Shown: positions 36,150 through 47,570, numbered from the stretch's first letter. The stretch: 64,000 nt of DNA from Cyanobium sp. ATX 6F1 (GCF_024346315.1 NZ_JAGQCS010000008.1:1-64000); one strand, 5' to 3'. The notes: a model not told the origin generated them from the letters alone. Numbers and translations are program-made.

Positions 36150-36540
36150 TTCGCTGAAAAATTCAGGCTGCTCTGCGAAAATGCAGCAGCTAGGGAACAG
36201 CTGCTGCTGATAACGGCAATGGAGCAAGGGCTGTTCGGCGTCGATTAAATGGGTAACAAATTCCATGAGGCAACGCAGCCGCCCACGTAGTTGACCCCGT
36301 GTACCTGCAGGAGCAGCTCTCCTTCCTTGACCTGGCTCTCCACTGTGCAATGGGGCTTCTTTCCCCCTGGTGAACAGCACACTGGCTCCCTCCAGCAGCC
36401 GCTTCTTCCATTCGCTCACCTGGATCGGGTGCACCGCGTGGTCGGCGGCGATCGCCTGGAGAGCCGTGCGGCCACTGATGCCTCCCTGGCGACTCTGGTC
36501 TTGAGATTGGGGGCTGTGGGTATGGCGTTTGCTGATGGGC
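36150..36540 (-). pseudogene. Decayed IS3-family transposase (orfA and part of orfB)
   Basis: Minus-strand fragments match an IS3-type OrfA: a start resembling KRHTHSP, then LKTRVAREA in a second frame, returning to GRTALQAIAADHAVHPIQVSEWKK and LLEGASVLFTRGK. Downstream fragments such as LIDAEQPLLHCRYQQQL resemble the beginning of OrfB. Two frameshifts and missing length show that it is inactive. No intact terminal repeats were recognised. It sits directly upstream of the first cpeBA copy. Confidence 0.7.
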
Positions 36541-37353
<813 letters not shown>

Positions 37354-37374
37354 TTCCCTCCCGTCTCTGACTGA

Positions 37375-37902
<528 letters not shown>

Positions 37903-37943
37903 TCACAGCGATCCTTCTCAGCGGCCTCTAGCCTGTCTGCACT

Positions 37944-37968
37944 GCGGCCCCCATGGGGCCGCTTTTTT
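37944..37968 (+). terminator. Terminator of cpeBA copy 1
   Basis: Perfect GCGGCCCC/GGGGCCGC stem with a three-base loop followed by six T. It is unrelated in sequence to the terminator after copy 2. Confidence 0.9.
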
Positions 37969-38014
37969 CTGGCAGACGTTCTGCGCAGCACACGTATCCT
38001 TACCCAGCCTCTCC

Positions 38015-38620
38015 ATGCCTCTCGACGACCTGTTCGCTCAACTCCACCATCCCAATCCTCATCAGCGCGACAGGCTGATGCACGAGATCATCGCCAGCGG
38101 TGATCAGAGCGTGAAAACACGTCTGCTCGGCCTGCTGGATGCTGAAGATGTGAGCCTGCGTCGGAGTGCGGTTCGTGCCATGGGGGCGATCGGACCATCT
38201 GTGGAACCATTACTCCGAGAAAAACTGTCTGAAACCATCGATCCAACCACCAGTGCCAGTTGCTGCAAAGGCATGGCCCAGATCGCCGTCGCCTGGCCGA
38301 AGCACTCATTCAGTGAGCAGACGCTCACTCTGCTGGGTCAGAAGTGTCTGGAACCAAATCCAGTGGTCCAGCTCACAGCTGTGATGGCTCTTGGGGAAAT
38401 GGGATCGTTGGCCCTGCCCGCCTTGGAACGCGCCCTGAACGGAGATGATCTTGCTGTGATCATGGCCACGCTCAATGCCCTTGCCTCAATGAACCACTCT
38501 AAAGGCAAAACTCTTGTGACAACATTTATCGCCAATGGCAAGCATCAGGAAGATCCACTGATCCAGCAAGCCGCCAATCAGGCACTTGAACGATTCACAA
38601 CTCAAGCCTGGCGGGCCTGA
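38015..38620 (+). CDS. cpeZ: CpeZ, HEAT-repeat lyase chaperone
   Basis: HEAT-repeat protein of 201 residues from the E/F lyase group. Repeats such as DVSLRRSAVRAMGAIG and PVVQLTAVMALGEMGSLALPALERAL are visible. In characterised cyanobacteria CpeZ works with CpeY and acts as a chaperone-like partner in phycoerythrobilin attachment. It begins 47 bases after the cpeBA terminator. Its end overlaps the convergent cpeF by 26 bases. Confidence 0.87.
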   Translation: MPLDDLFAQLHHPNPHQRDRLMHEIIASGDQSVKTRLLGLLDAEDVSLRRSAVRAMGAIGPSVEPLLREKLSETIDPTTSASCCKGMAQIAVAWPKHSFSEQTLTLLGQKCLEPNPVVQLTAVMALGEMGSLALPALERALNGDDLAVIMATLNALASMNHSKGKTLVTTFIANGKHQEDPLIQQAANQALERFTTQAWRA

Positions 38621-39503
38621 TATCTCCAGACTCATTGAGCTGCTCGAGCTGGCGGATTGCCAGCGCCATCACAGGCTTGACACTTGGATCCTTCTCCGCA
38701 GCAGCAGCCTCTCTAACTTGATCTAGCACTCGAGGATCCTTCTGTTTGACAAGGGCCAATGCTGCCACCCTTCGCACCACCCCCGATGGATCTGACAACC
38801 CAATGAGCAGCGAAGGTAAGTACTGAGGATCCAACATATTACCTAGAACTGTCACGACTTCAGCCCTGACATCAGCCGAAGAATCAGAATAACAATTGAT
38901 CAACAGCACTTTCAGCTCAATGTCCTCGCTGGATCGTACGAGATCAGCCATCACTCCGACCACAGCCGCACGTTGATCCTCGTTCCCATGCTGAAGGGTC
39001 TCTTTGATAGGGCCAAGATCCTCAGCACCAATGAAAGAGAGTGCCCAACTGGCCAATCCCTTGACGATGGAACCTGCCCCAGGATCCTGAAGCTGCCTCA
39101 TCAAGAAAGGAACAGCTTCTGCACCACAACGAGCCATGGCGCCGGCCGCCGAGCCCTGCACAACGGGATCGGGGTCGTGACTGAGCGCCGCATCGAGATC
39201 GGGTAAGGCTTCTGGGGCCTCGATCAGGGTCAGCGTCTTGGCAGCAGCGCGGCGAACCGTCACATTCTCATGGCCACGCATCGCCCTGATGAGGAACGGA
39301 ATCGCTGGACGGCCGATCTCCCCAAGCGTCTCGGCAAAATTAAGGCGGATCAAGCCCCGTGAATCCCCCAATCCCTCCACCACTCGAGCCAAGGCCTCAG
39401 GGTCATCGCTGCTGAATTGACCGGAAGCCAGAGCAGAACGAACTTCGGTAAGTAACGCGTCATTTTCCTTGGGAGTGAACTGAGGCGAGATCGTGCCACT
39501 CAT
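38595..39503 (-). CDS. cpeF: CpeF-type HEAT-repeat phycoerythrin lyase
   Basis: HEAT-repeat lyase of 302 residues. In Fremyella, CpeF attaches the doubly linked bilin of beta phycoerythrin. Repeats include NVTVRRAAAKTLTLIEAP, DPVVQGSAAGAMARCGAEAVPFL, DVRAEVVTVLGNMLDP and GVVRRVAALALVKQKDPR. ATG at 39503 (MSGTISPQFTP) was preferred to an upstream start. It may alternatively be a MpeU/MpeV-type lyase; phycoerythrin II genes are not seen here. Convergent with cpeZ. Confidence 0.8.
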   Translation of the reverse strand: MSGTISPQFTPKENDALLTEVRSALASGQFSSDDPEALARVVEGLGDSRGLIRLNFAETLGEIGRPAIPFLIRAMRGHENVTVRRAAAKTLTLIEAPEALPDLDAALSHDPDPVVQGSAAGAMARCGAEAVPFLMRQLQDPGAGSIVKGLASWALSFIGAEDLGPIKETLQHGNEDQRAAVVGVMADLVRSSEDIELKVLLINCYSDSSADVRAEVVTVLGNMLDPQYLPSLLIGLSDPSGVVRRVAALALVKQKDPRVLDQVREAAAAEKDPSVKPVMALAIRQLEQLNESGDIRPARLEL

Positions 39504-39632
39504 GCAGAAACCAGGTCTTGTGGAAGCATTCTCAAGCACGCCGCTGCCCCCATGGGAATGGATCACAAGATCTGAAGAGGCCTTGCCGACATGGAAACTC
39601 CATCCTAGATAGAAGGACCAACAACTGTCACC

Positions 39633-39908
39633 ATGGTCGCAACCTTGAGCAAGCGGGAACAAGCGGGCCGACAGCGGCCTTGGCAATACCTTGTCCGGTC
39701 CATTGTGGAGACGAATCCTGCAGACTCAAAAACGTCAAACAAACATGACGACAATGAACAGCATGCAGAATCTACATTAAATCCAAGCGACGAAAATGCC
39801 TTGGCCATGCTCAGCTTAGCCGAACTCCGCAGGAAAGCCTCGGAGCAGGGTATCGACACAGCAAAAAAACTTTCCAGGGCAAAACTCATCGAACTTCTCT
39901 CCCGCTAG
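39633..39908 (+). CDS. Small protein with Rho-N/SAP-like C-terminal motif
   Basis: A 91-residue protein whose C terminus, LSLAELRRKASEQGIDTAKK followed by LSRAKLIELLSR, resembles the short helix-loop-helix of the Rho N-terminal or SAP fold, often involved in nucleic-acid binding. The N-terminal half is basic (SKREQAGRQRPWQYL) and the middle is acidic. Divergent from cpeF. A DNA- or RNA-binding function is only inferred. Confidence 0.6.
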   Translation: MVATLSKREQAGRQRPWQYLVRSIVETNPADSKTSNKHDDNEQHAESTLNPSDENALAMLSLAELRRKASEQGIDTAKKLSRAKLIELLSR

Positions 39909-40031
39909 AAAGTGCAGACTCCTTCGCCTGCGAGCTTCACTAGTCTCGCCCATCCCGGCCAGTGCTGAGTTAAAATTTGACGTAAATTTTTTGGGTGCTA
40001 AACTAACAACACAGTGCGATAAAATCAGGCT

Positions 40032-40646
40032 ATGACATCAGCAAATAAACCCAAAGAGTCTGCTGAATATTTACAAACAATTCAATCGCAAGCTCGCTTA
40101 TTTATCATACCCGATTCATCGCGCATAAGTGGCGAAAGTCGCAGAATCTTGAATGAAACAAACCTGGGGAAACGCTTACTTGAGCCGAATGAGCTCTCCT
40201 CAATCTGCGCAGAATCCCAGGCAGAACCTGTGGCAATCCTGACGTTCCAGCATATGATGGATGGGCTCGTTGAGCATGCAAGGCTAAGGATCAAAAAGCA
40301 ATTTCCGCTGTTGTTCAAGATCAACGGCGCCCTGTACACGCCCGATCGTTCCAAGGCCTGTTGGCGCGACCTTTGGCATTTCCTCAGGATCACCACCTAC
40401 GGAGCAGCGATCGACGATCTCAGTTTTTGCGATCAGCAAGGCTATGCCGCCACTATGGAGCTCTATCGCCTGTTCAACGTGCCCGTTGACGCCATGGCCG
40501 CGGCCCTTGTCGACATGGCCAGCACCTATCGCGAAAGATTGCAATCCGCCCCATCAGCTACAGAGCAGCAGCTGATTGGCGGCTTGGGACACATCCACAC
40601 ATCCCTGCAGCGAGCCCGTCACTTGAGCTGGGAGATGCCTGTGTAG
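40032..40646 (+). CDS. Orphan phycobiliprotein-like protein
   Basis: A 204-residue protein of phycobiliprotein fold. Its central block RSKACWRDLWHFLRITTYGAAIDD and YAATMELYRLFNVPVDAMAAALVDM aligns with the alpha-subunit region that begins [15 protein letters not shown]. Cys110 lies at the usual Cys82/84 bilin position, followed by the conserved Arg-Asp. It is neither CpeA nor CpcA and carries a longer N terminus (about 45 residues). An AT-rich region precedes the ATG. It sits between cpeF and cpeY, so a role in assembly or sensing is inferred. Confidence 0.75.
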   Translation: MTSANKPKESAEYLQTIQSQARLFIIPDSSRISGESRRILNETNLGKRLLEPNELSSICAESQAEPVAILTFQHMMDGLVEHARLRIKKQFPLLFKINGALYTPDRSKACWRDLWHFLRITTYGAAIDDLSFCDQQGYAATMELYRLFNVPVDAMAAALVDMASTYRERLQSAPSATEQQLIGGLGHIHTSLQRARHLSWEMPV

Positions 40647-40739
40647 CCATCGTGGTACTGGTCATGAATGACCCCCGAAGGCAATACAAGACGAAGCCCT
40701 TCCACAACAGCATAGAATGAGCGCAGACAATCAACGGCC

Positions 40740-41186
40740 ATGGAAACGAAGACAAGCTTCGTGCTCTCGCATAACTTCCAGCTACCGAACGAGAAGTACA
40801 ATGAGCTACGGGAAGGCTCTTTAGTAGCTCTTCTCTCGCACGGATTGGCCAACGGCATCGCTATCGAAGGGCTTGTTCACCCCCATTGGCGAGCCAAGAT
40901 CACGGCGCCCCTCGAACCGATCGCTCTGGCACGCCTCCTCGGCCAGTCCCTGAGAAGCGAACGGGTGAAGGCTGGTGAGTCCGATGCTTATACCGTTCTG
41001 CTGCTTGGAGGGCGCAAGGATCAGGCCGCTCAGCCAGGATCTCCGTTGCAAGCTGGGATGTGGGGAGTTGATATGGTGGAAACAACAACGCCCCAGGCCT
41101 TTCTCAGTGCCCTCTCCTGGGAAGCCATGAAAGCCAGTCGAGCACTCGATGCCGTCTTCGAAGTGTGGGAGCCTGATTGCCAGTGA
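40740..41186 (+). CDS. Unnamed protein of the rod region
   Basis: A 148-residue protein starting METKTSFVLSHNFQLPNEKY, with a beta-rich middle (IAIEGLVHPHWRAKITAPLEP) and a C-terminal LSWEAMKASRALDAVFEVWEPD. No domain recognised. It is nine bases upstream of cpeY and therefore probably cotranscribed with it. Genes of unknown function at such positions recur in picocyanobacterial phycobilisome regions. Confidence 0.7.
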   Translation: METKTSFVLSHNFQLPNEKYNELREGSLVALLSHGLANGIAIEGLVHPHWRAKITAPLEPIALARLLGQSLRSERVKAGESDAYTVLLLGGRKDQAAQPGSPLQAGMWGVDMVETTTPQAFLSALSWEAMKASRALDAVFEVWEPDCQ

Positions 41187-41195
41187 GTTCAGACC

Positions 41196-42509
41196 ATGTC
41201 CGATAACCGCTTCCACAACATCCACCCCGGCCTGGGCAAGGATGAGGCCATCTCCATGCTTTTGAGACCACTTGAGGAACTTGACCTTGATAGTGATCGC
41301 TACACGGCAGCGGCACACCTGATCAATTTCCCCGGTGAGGACAGTGAAGCTGCACTGATAGCCTGCCTCAGGGACACTGACACGGCTCAAGCCCAGAGGA
41401 TTGCTCGACGTAAATCAGTGGAAACTCTGGCCCGATTGGGCTGTCGACAAGCAATCCCCGACATTGTGGAATGCTTAACCAGCAAGGATCCCTACTTAGT
41501 TGAGAATGCCAGCTGGGCCCTAGGTCAGCTGGGCGCAGATGATGTTGGCATTCAGGCCAACCTGATCAACCTTTTGGCCGACCCCAGCCAGAGCAGGAGG
41601 GTGATCGTGCAGGTTCTCTCACGCCAGCGATGCCAGGCAGCCCTGGCACCCATCTCAGCATTCATGGATGCCGACGACGGCATGCTGGCCACCGCCGCGA
41701 TCACCGCCCATGCACTGATTTCAGGTAACAGCTCAAACCTGGAAAATCTGGAGCCGTTCCTCTTTCATCCCAATGTGAACGTACGGCGAGGGGTGATCCA
41801 GGACCTGATGGACGCCGGTTGGCTGCCAGCCATTCCGACCATCGGACAGGCGCCGGTATCTCCTGTGTTTCGGCTTCGGGGGATCCGACACCTGGCCAAC
41901 CTGGCAGCGGATGCAGACGCGGCCTCCTTCGGCGTCGCCCCATCCGATGACATCCTGTTGAATGTCATCGACCATCAGATCGATGATCGTCCCCAAACCC
42001 TGCGGCTCGTTCATCGCTACGACCAGCCCCAGGAACTTGGAGCACTGGTGCGCGAGCTTTACGGTACCGACTTCGGACGCAGCTACCTGGCGATCGCCAC
42101 CTTGACGGATCAGTTCGGCAGCAGCGCCTTGCCGACACTGGTGACAAGCTTTGAGGAAGAGGGCTGGAACGACTACGGCGCCCACTACCACCTGATGCAT
42201 TTGTTTGGTCGACTGGGCGACCCAATGCTGCTGCCTCTGGTGCTGGATGGGCTGAACAACCTGCGACCCCAGTTCCTGAAATCACGCCCGGCAGCCGCCC
42301 TGGCCCTGGCGCGACTTCAAGGACCTGAAGCCGGAACTGCTCTTCTGGACCAAGCCGTCAACGCCAGGAGCTGGGAGCTTCGCTACGCCTGTTTGATGGC
42401 GATGGAAAGCCTTGGCCTCAGCCCTCCGGAAGCGTGCCTGAGCGATGAGGATCGGCTGGTTGGCCTGCGGGCGAGGCGCTGTCGCCATGCTGTTGGGTCA
42501 ACTGGCTGA
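41196..42509 (+). CDS. cpeY: CpeY, HEAT-repeat phycoerythrin lyase
   Basis: 437-residue E-type HEAT-repeat lyase. The characterised CpeY attaches phycoerythrobilin to Cys82 of CpeA with help from CpeZ. The signature SDRYTAAAHLINFPG (the usual EXXYYAAXXLG-like first repeat) and repeats such as YLVENASWALGQLGADD and NVNVRRGVIQDLMDAGWLPA are visible. The last 40 residues (DRLVGLRARRCRHAVG) overlap a minus-strand ORF. ATG at 41196. Confidence 0.9.
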   Translation: MSDNRFHNIHPGLGKDEAISMLLRPLEELDLDSDRYTAAAHLINFPGEDSEAALIACLRDTDTAQAQRIARRKSVETLARLGCRQAIPDIVECLTSKDPYLVENASWALGQLGADDVGIQANLINLLADPSQSRRVIVQVLSRQRCQAALAPISAFMDADDGMLATAAITAHALISGNSSNLENLEPFLFHPNVNVRRGVIQDLMDAGWLPAIPTIGQAPVSPVFRLRGIRHLANLAADADAASFGVAPSDDILLNVIDHQIDDRPQTLRLVHRYDQPQELGALVRELYGTDFGRSYLAIATLTDQFGSSALPTLVTSFEEEGWNDYGAHYHLMHLFGRLGDPMLLPLVLDGLNNLRPQFLKSRPAAALALARLQGPEAGTALLDQAVNARSWELRYACLMAMESLGLSPPEACLSDEDRLVGLRARRCRHAVGSTG

Positions 42510-42711
42510 TCAACTGGTCAACCCCCCGAATCTCCGGATGCTCGTTCAGGTCTCGGTCAACCTTGGCCTTGGGAAGCTTCAGCTTGTGCCCCATGCTGAT
42601 CAAGTCCTGCACAAGCCGCTGCCGGTACGCCTGCAGGTCCTCGATGGCAAGCTCAAGCTCTACCTGCCCGTCGGAACTCATTGCGGAGAGGTCGCTGAGG
42701 TCTGTCATCAA
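42418..42711 (-). CDS. Small conserved-looking protein, antisense to the end of cpeY
   Basis: A 97-residue protein with charged helices: GQVELELAIEDLQAYRQRL, VQDLISMGHKLKLPKAKVDRDL and a C-terminal LISQLTQQHGD. The helical regularity supports a real gene, but the last 30 residues lie over cpeY on the opposite strand, so the coding sequence may be partly a shadow. Start is ATG at 42711 or the second ATG next to it. Confidence 0.55.
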   Translation of the reverse strand: MMTDLSDLSAMSSDGQVELELAIEDLQAYRQRLVQDLISMGHKLKLPKAKVDRDLNEHPEIRGVDQLISQLTQQHGDSASPAGQPADPHRSGTLPEG

Positions 42712-43580
<869 letters not shown>

Positions 43581-43601
43581 TTCCCTCCCGTCTCTGACTG
43601 A

Positions 43602-44129
<528 letters not shown>

Positions 44130-44158
44130 ACCCCAAGGCGCTGATCAACTACTTCTCC

Positions 44159-44183
44159 AAAGGCCCCTCACGGGGCCTTTTTT
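44159..44183 (+). terminator. Terminator or attenuator between cpeBA copy 2 and cpeC
   Basis: AAGGCCCC, a four-base loop, GGGGCCTT and a T run. It would let most transcripts stop after cpeBA and a fraction continue into the linker genes, matching the excess of subunits over linkers needed in a rod. Confidence 0.8.
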
Positions 44184-44332
44184 CAAAGCGCTCAAACCTC
44201 TATAGGCCTCTTGAGGTAACAGATCACGCACTAAAAGGCAATGGGCAGGAAGCCTTTAGTATGATTTTCAAGACTTAAACCTTGGCACCCGCGGCCCCAG
44301 GGTATGCCACCAGTTCCCCGAGCACTCCCAGC

Positions 44333-45202
44333 ATGACTTTTGGACCTGCCTCCTTCCTTGGTGTAGAGCGCTTCACATCTATCAACGCTCAAGAGCATTT
44401 CTCTGGTGATGCCAACGCTGACAAGGACGTCATCATCCGAGCCATTTACCGTCAGGTCCTTGGCAATGCCTATGTGATGGAGGAAGAGCGCCAGATCGTA
44501 GCCGAGTCGCAGTTCAAGCTTGGCCGCATCAGCGTTCGCGAGTTTGTTCGACTGCTATCCAAAAGTGCAACGTACCAAAGCCGTTTTTTCGATACATGCA
44601 GCCGGTATCGCTATATTGAACTCACTTTCAAGCATTTACTTGGGAGAGCTCCAGACAACTTCGAAGAAATGCGGGGCCATAGCGAAATTCTAGATCATTT
44701 CGGGTATCAATCGGATATCGATAGCTATATCGACAGCGCCGAATATCAAAATCGATTTGGCGAGGATACAGTTCCTTACCTGCACGGCTGGCAAACCGGT
44801 CCTGGAAAGAGTATGCGCGAATTCACCTGGATGTTCCAGCTCACTCGGGGCGCCAGCAGCAGCGATCTCAAGGGAGACGTAGCCGGAATTGCCCCCAAAC
44901 TTGGTGGTGCCGCTTACCAGAACACGAGCTTCCCGGTGATCAGCCCTGGTAATACAGCTAGCAGCTTCCGGCTTGCACCCCAGAATGGTGTGGGCAAAAC
45001 CCGAGCAGGGGTTGGAGCGGGCCAGGAAGGCAAAATCTACAAGATTCAGGTGAGCGGATACCGAGCAAACAATGTTCAAAAGTTTTCCCGCTATCGCCAA
45101 TCCAATCGAGTGTTCTATGTACCGTTCGAGAAACTCTCAGAGCAGTTTCAGCGCATCCACGCTGAAGGCGGAAAAATAGCAAGCGTGACCCCTGTCAATT
45201 GA
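44333..45202 (+). CDS. cpeC: Phycoerythrin-associated rod linker CpeC
   Basis: Linker with one PBS-linker domain (residues about 30-170: IIRAIYRQVLGNAYVMEEER, RISVREFVRLLSKSATYQSRFF, YIELTFKHLLGRAP) and a C-terminal CpcD-type capping domain (KIYKIQVSGYRANNVQKFSRY, and a terminal AEGGKIASVTPVN). Length 289 from the ATG at 44333; a TTG at 44282 is also possible. First linker after cpeBA copy 2 and part of the cpeCDESTR series. Confidence 0.88.
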   Translation: MTFGPASFLGVERFTSINAQEHFSGDANADKDVIIRAIYRQVLGNAYVMEEERQIVAESQFKLGRISVREFVRLLSKSATYQSRFFDTCSRYRYIELTFKHLLGRAPDNFEEMRGHSEILDHFGYQSDIDSYIDSAEYQNRFGEDTVPYLHGWQTGPGKSMREFTWMFQLTRGASSSDLKGDVAGIAPKLGGAAYQNTSFPVISPGNTASSFRLAPQNGVGKTRAGVGAGQEGKIYKIQVSGYRANNVQKFSRYRQSNRVFYVPFEKLSEQFQRIHAEGGKIASVTPVN

Positions 45203-45235
45203 TCGATTCACCTGAGTCCTATTCATTATCATCCC

Positions 45236-46714
45236 ATGCCCACCATTAATCGGTATCAGGCTGCGTCTGCCAATCTGATGCAGCCGAACATAGCTCCAAC
45301 AAGTTTCTGGCCTCAAGCGGGAACAGAGGCCTGCCAGGTTGCAATTCGTGCCGCCTACAAACAGGTTTTTGGAAACATCGGCGTGATGGAGAGTGAGCGG
45401 CTATTCACTTCCGAATCCAGGCTAACAAACGGCGAACGATCAATTCGCGAGTTTGTCACTGAGCTTGGTTGCTCAGAACTGTATCGTCGTCGCTTCTTCG
45501 AGACATGCTCACCCCACCGTTTTGTAGAGCTTAATTTCAAGCACTTTCTTGGTCGTGCTCCGCAGTCCGAAGCGGAAGTGACAGAACATGTAGAGCTTCT
45601 TCAGGGCAAAGGTCTTGAGGAGGAAATCAAAAGTTATACCAACGGCGAAGAATATCTAAACGCTTTTGGAGAAGATACTGTTCCTTATCTGCGTTCAGTG
45701 GTAAGCCAAGTCAGTCTTGCTCAGAACAATTACACCAAGATGCTCTTGCTTAAGGGCACCAACAGCAGCAGCGATAACTCCCAACCGAAACGATCACAGA
45801 CCCTTCCCTACCTTGCCGCGGCGGCAAGGGCTATGTCGGGTTTGAGTTTCGGTCGATACAATCCATCTCCAACGGCTGTTTACAAGCCGATGCGTTCCAC
45901 CTCAGGGCTCGACACAGCGCCCCTCAGCCCTTCACTCTACGCCGGCTTTGGAGTCTCACAGCAAGATCAAGAACGCTTAGAATGTTTGGTTGGCAGCAGC
46001 GCCGAAGATGTCAAGCAAGTGATTCGCGCCGTCTACCGCCAGGTGCTTGGCAATCCACACCTGATGGAAGGGGACATCCCAACTTCGCTTGAATCGCAAC
46101 TGATTGACGGGAAACTCAGTGTCAGGGCCTTCATCCGTGAGCTCTGTCTCACAGCTCATTATCAACAGCGATTCTTTGCCAAGGCTTCACCCTATCGCTT
46201 TGTCGAGTTGCTATTCAAGCAACTGCTTGGCCGTGCTCCAGAAAATCAAGCAGAATTCAGAGTTCCGCTTGACATCGTGATTCGCCAAGGGTATACAGCC
46301 ACGATTGACCATTTCGTCAACAGCGAAGAATACATCAACAGCTTTGGAGAGAACGTCGTTCCCTATCTTAAAGCCGTAAAGTCTGCGCAAGGCCGCAGCC
46401 AAAGCAATTTCAACCGTACGCTTGCACTCGTCAATGGCTTCAGCGGTGGGGACCGTCAAGTCACCAGTTCTCGTCTGCTCAATCAGGTGACTGGAGGAGC
46501 CAATCAGATCATTCCACTGCGCTCGACTGCATCCAGTGGATCGATGCAGCCGCCCGGCAAGCGCTACCGAATTGAGGTCACAAGTCAAACCTTCGGGAGT
46601 CGTCGTCGTAGGGCGGCAACAACCTATGAGGTTGCTGGAGACCGCATGACGAGTCAACTGAAGTTCATTCACAGCACAAGCGGCCGTATTGTCAGCATCA
46701 GTGAGATCGTCTGA
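45236..46714 (+). CDS. cpeD: Double-domain phycoerythrin rod linker
   Basis: A 492-residue linker with two PBS-linker domains in tandem. The first is at about residues 30-160 (AIRAAYKQVFGNIGVMESER, FVELNFKHFLGRAPQ) and the second at about 260-390 (VIRAVYRQVLGNPHLMEGD, FVELLFKQLLGRAPENQ), followed by a CpcD-like domain (RYRIEVTSQTFGSRRRRAATTYEV). Such a fusion could place two discs along the rod with one polypeptide. Named CpeD by its place in cpeCDESTR; some authors may use CpeE for the long linker. Confidence 0.82.
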   Translation: MPTINRYQAASANLMQPNIAPTSFWPQAGTEACQVAIRAAYKQVFGNIGVMESERLFTSESRLTNGERSIREFVTELGCSELYRRRFFETCSPHRFVELNFKHFLGRAPQSEAEVTEHVELLQGKGLEEEIKSYTNGEEYLNAFGEDTVPYLRSVVSQVSLAQNNYTKMLLLKGTNSSSDNSQPKRSQTLPYLAAAARAMSGLSFGRYNPSPTAVYKPMRSTSGLDTAPLSPSLYAGFGVSQQDQERLECLVGSSAEDVKQVIRAVYRQVLGNPHLMEGDIPTSLESQLIDGKLSVRAFIRELCLTAHYQQRFFAKASPYRFVELLFKQLLGRAPENQAEFRVPLDIVIRQGYTATIDHFVNSEEYINSFGENVVPYLKAVKSAQGRSQSNFNRTLALVNGFSGGDRQVTSSRLLNQVTGGANQIIPLRSTASSGSMQPPGKRYRIEVTSQTFGSRRRRAATTYEVAGDRMTSQLKFIHSTSGRIVSISEIV

Positions 46715-46788
46715 GATCCACTGATGCAAGTTTAGTCTCAGCAAAGCAACTTGTTGCTCCCATTCCCCTTCTCACTTGCTCTAAAACA

Positions 46789-47547
46789 ATGTCTCTCTGG
46801 ATGCAATCCAACCCCACAAGTGAACTCTGGGCGAGTTCAAGCGAAATGGAGCTGGACGATGTCATGCTCTCCGTCTATCGTCAAGTCTTGGGGAATGCTC
46901 ACGTAACTGAGTCCGATCGGCTGACCACAGCCGAATCTCAGTTGCGGAATCGTGACATTTCCGTCAGGCAATTTGTCGCCGCTGTCGCCCTCTCTGATGC
47001 CTACAGGCAACGATTCTTTGACACGAACTCACAGTATCGTTTCATCGAATTGAACTTCAAGCATTTGCTTGGCCGCGCGCCTCGGAATCAGGCCGAAATT
47101 GCCGAACACACAGCCATCTACGCAGCTGCCGGCTATGAGGCCGACATTCTTTCCTACATTGAAAGTGACGAATACAGCTCCGTTTTCGGAGACAACATTA
47201 CCCCTTTCACCCGCACAGATTCGGCCCAGCTCTCCCAAACAAGAGACTTCCTGCGCACGATTAACCAATGCCGCGGTTTTGCCAGCAGCGACCTAGCTCA
47301 AAGCCAGCCAAACGCTCGAAGCTTGGCCTCCAACATTGCAGAATCGGCCAATCCTCCGACAGCCACTCGATCGGGCGGAAATCGAAACGGACGCTTCGAA
47401 ATTGTGATCGACATGCCCCGCAACAGTGCTGTCAACCGACGGGCTGCCCAAGTCATCACTGTTGACTATGCTCAACTCAGCCAGCGAATCAATGTGATCC
47501 AGCGCCAGGGTGCTCGCATTCGCACAATCAAGCCTGTCGCCAAGTAA
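46789..47547 (+). CDS. cpeE: Phycoerythrin-associated rod linker, single domain
   Basis: A 252-residue linker with one PBS-linker domain (MLSVYRQVLGNAHVTESDR, YRFIELNFKHLLGRAPRNQ) and a short C-terminal CpcD-like domain (RFEIVIDMPRNSAVNRRAAQ and a terminal RQGARIRTIKPVAK). The shorter length suggests a capping or distal linker. Located 74 bases after the double linker; a hairpin terminator follows. Confidence 0.8.
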   Translation: MSLWMQSNPTSELWASSSEMELDDVMLSVYRQVLGNAHVTESDRLTTAESQLRNRDISVRQFVAAVALSDAYRQRFFDTNSQYRFIELNFKHLLGRAPRNQAEIAEHTAIYAAAGYEADILSYIESDEYSSVFGDNITPFTRTDSAQLSQTRDFLRTINQCRGFASSDLAQSQPNARSLASNIAESANPPTATRSGGNRNGRFEIVIDMPRNSAVNRRAAQVITVDYAQLSQRINVIQRQGARIRTIKPVAK

Positions 47548-47570
47548 ACTCGAGCAGATTCCATCGTGTT

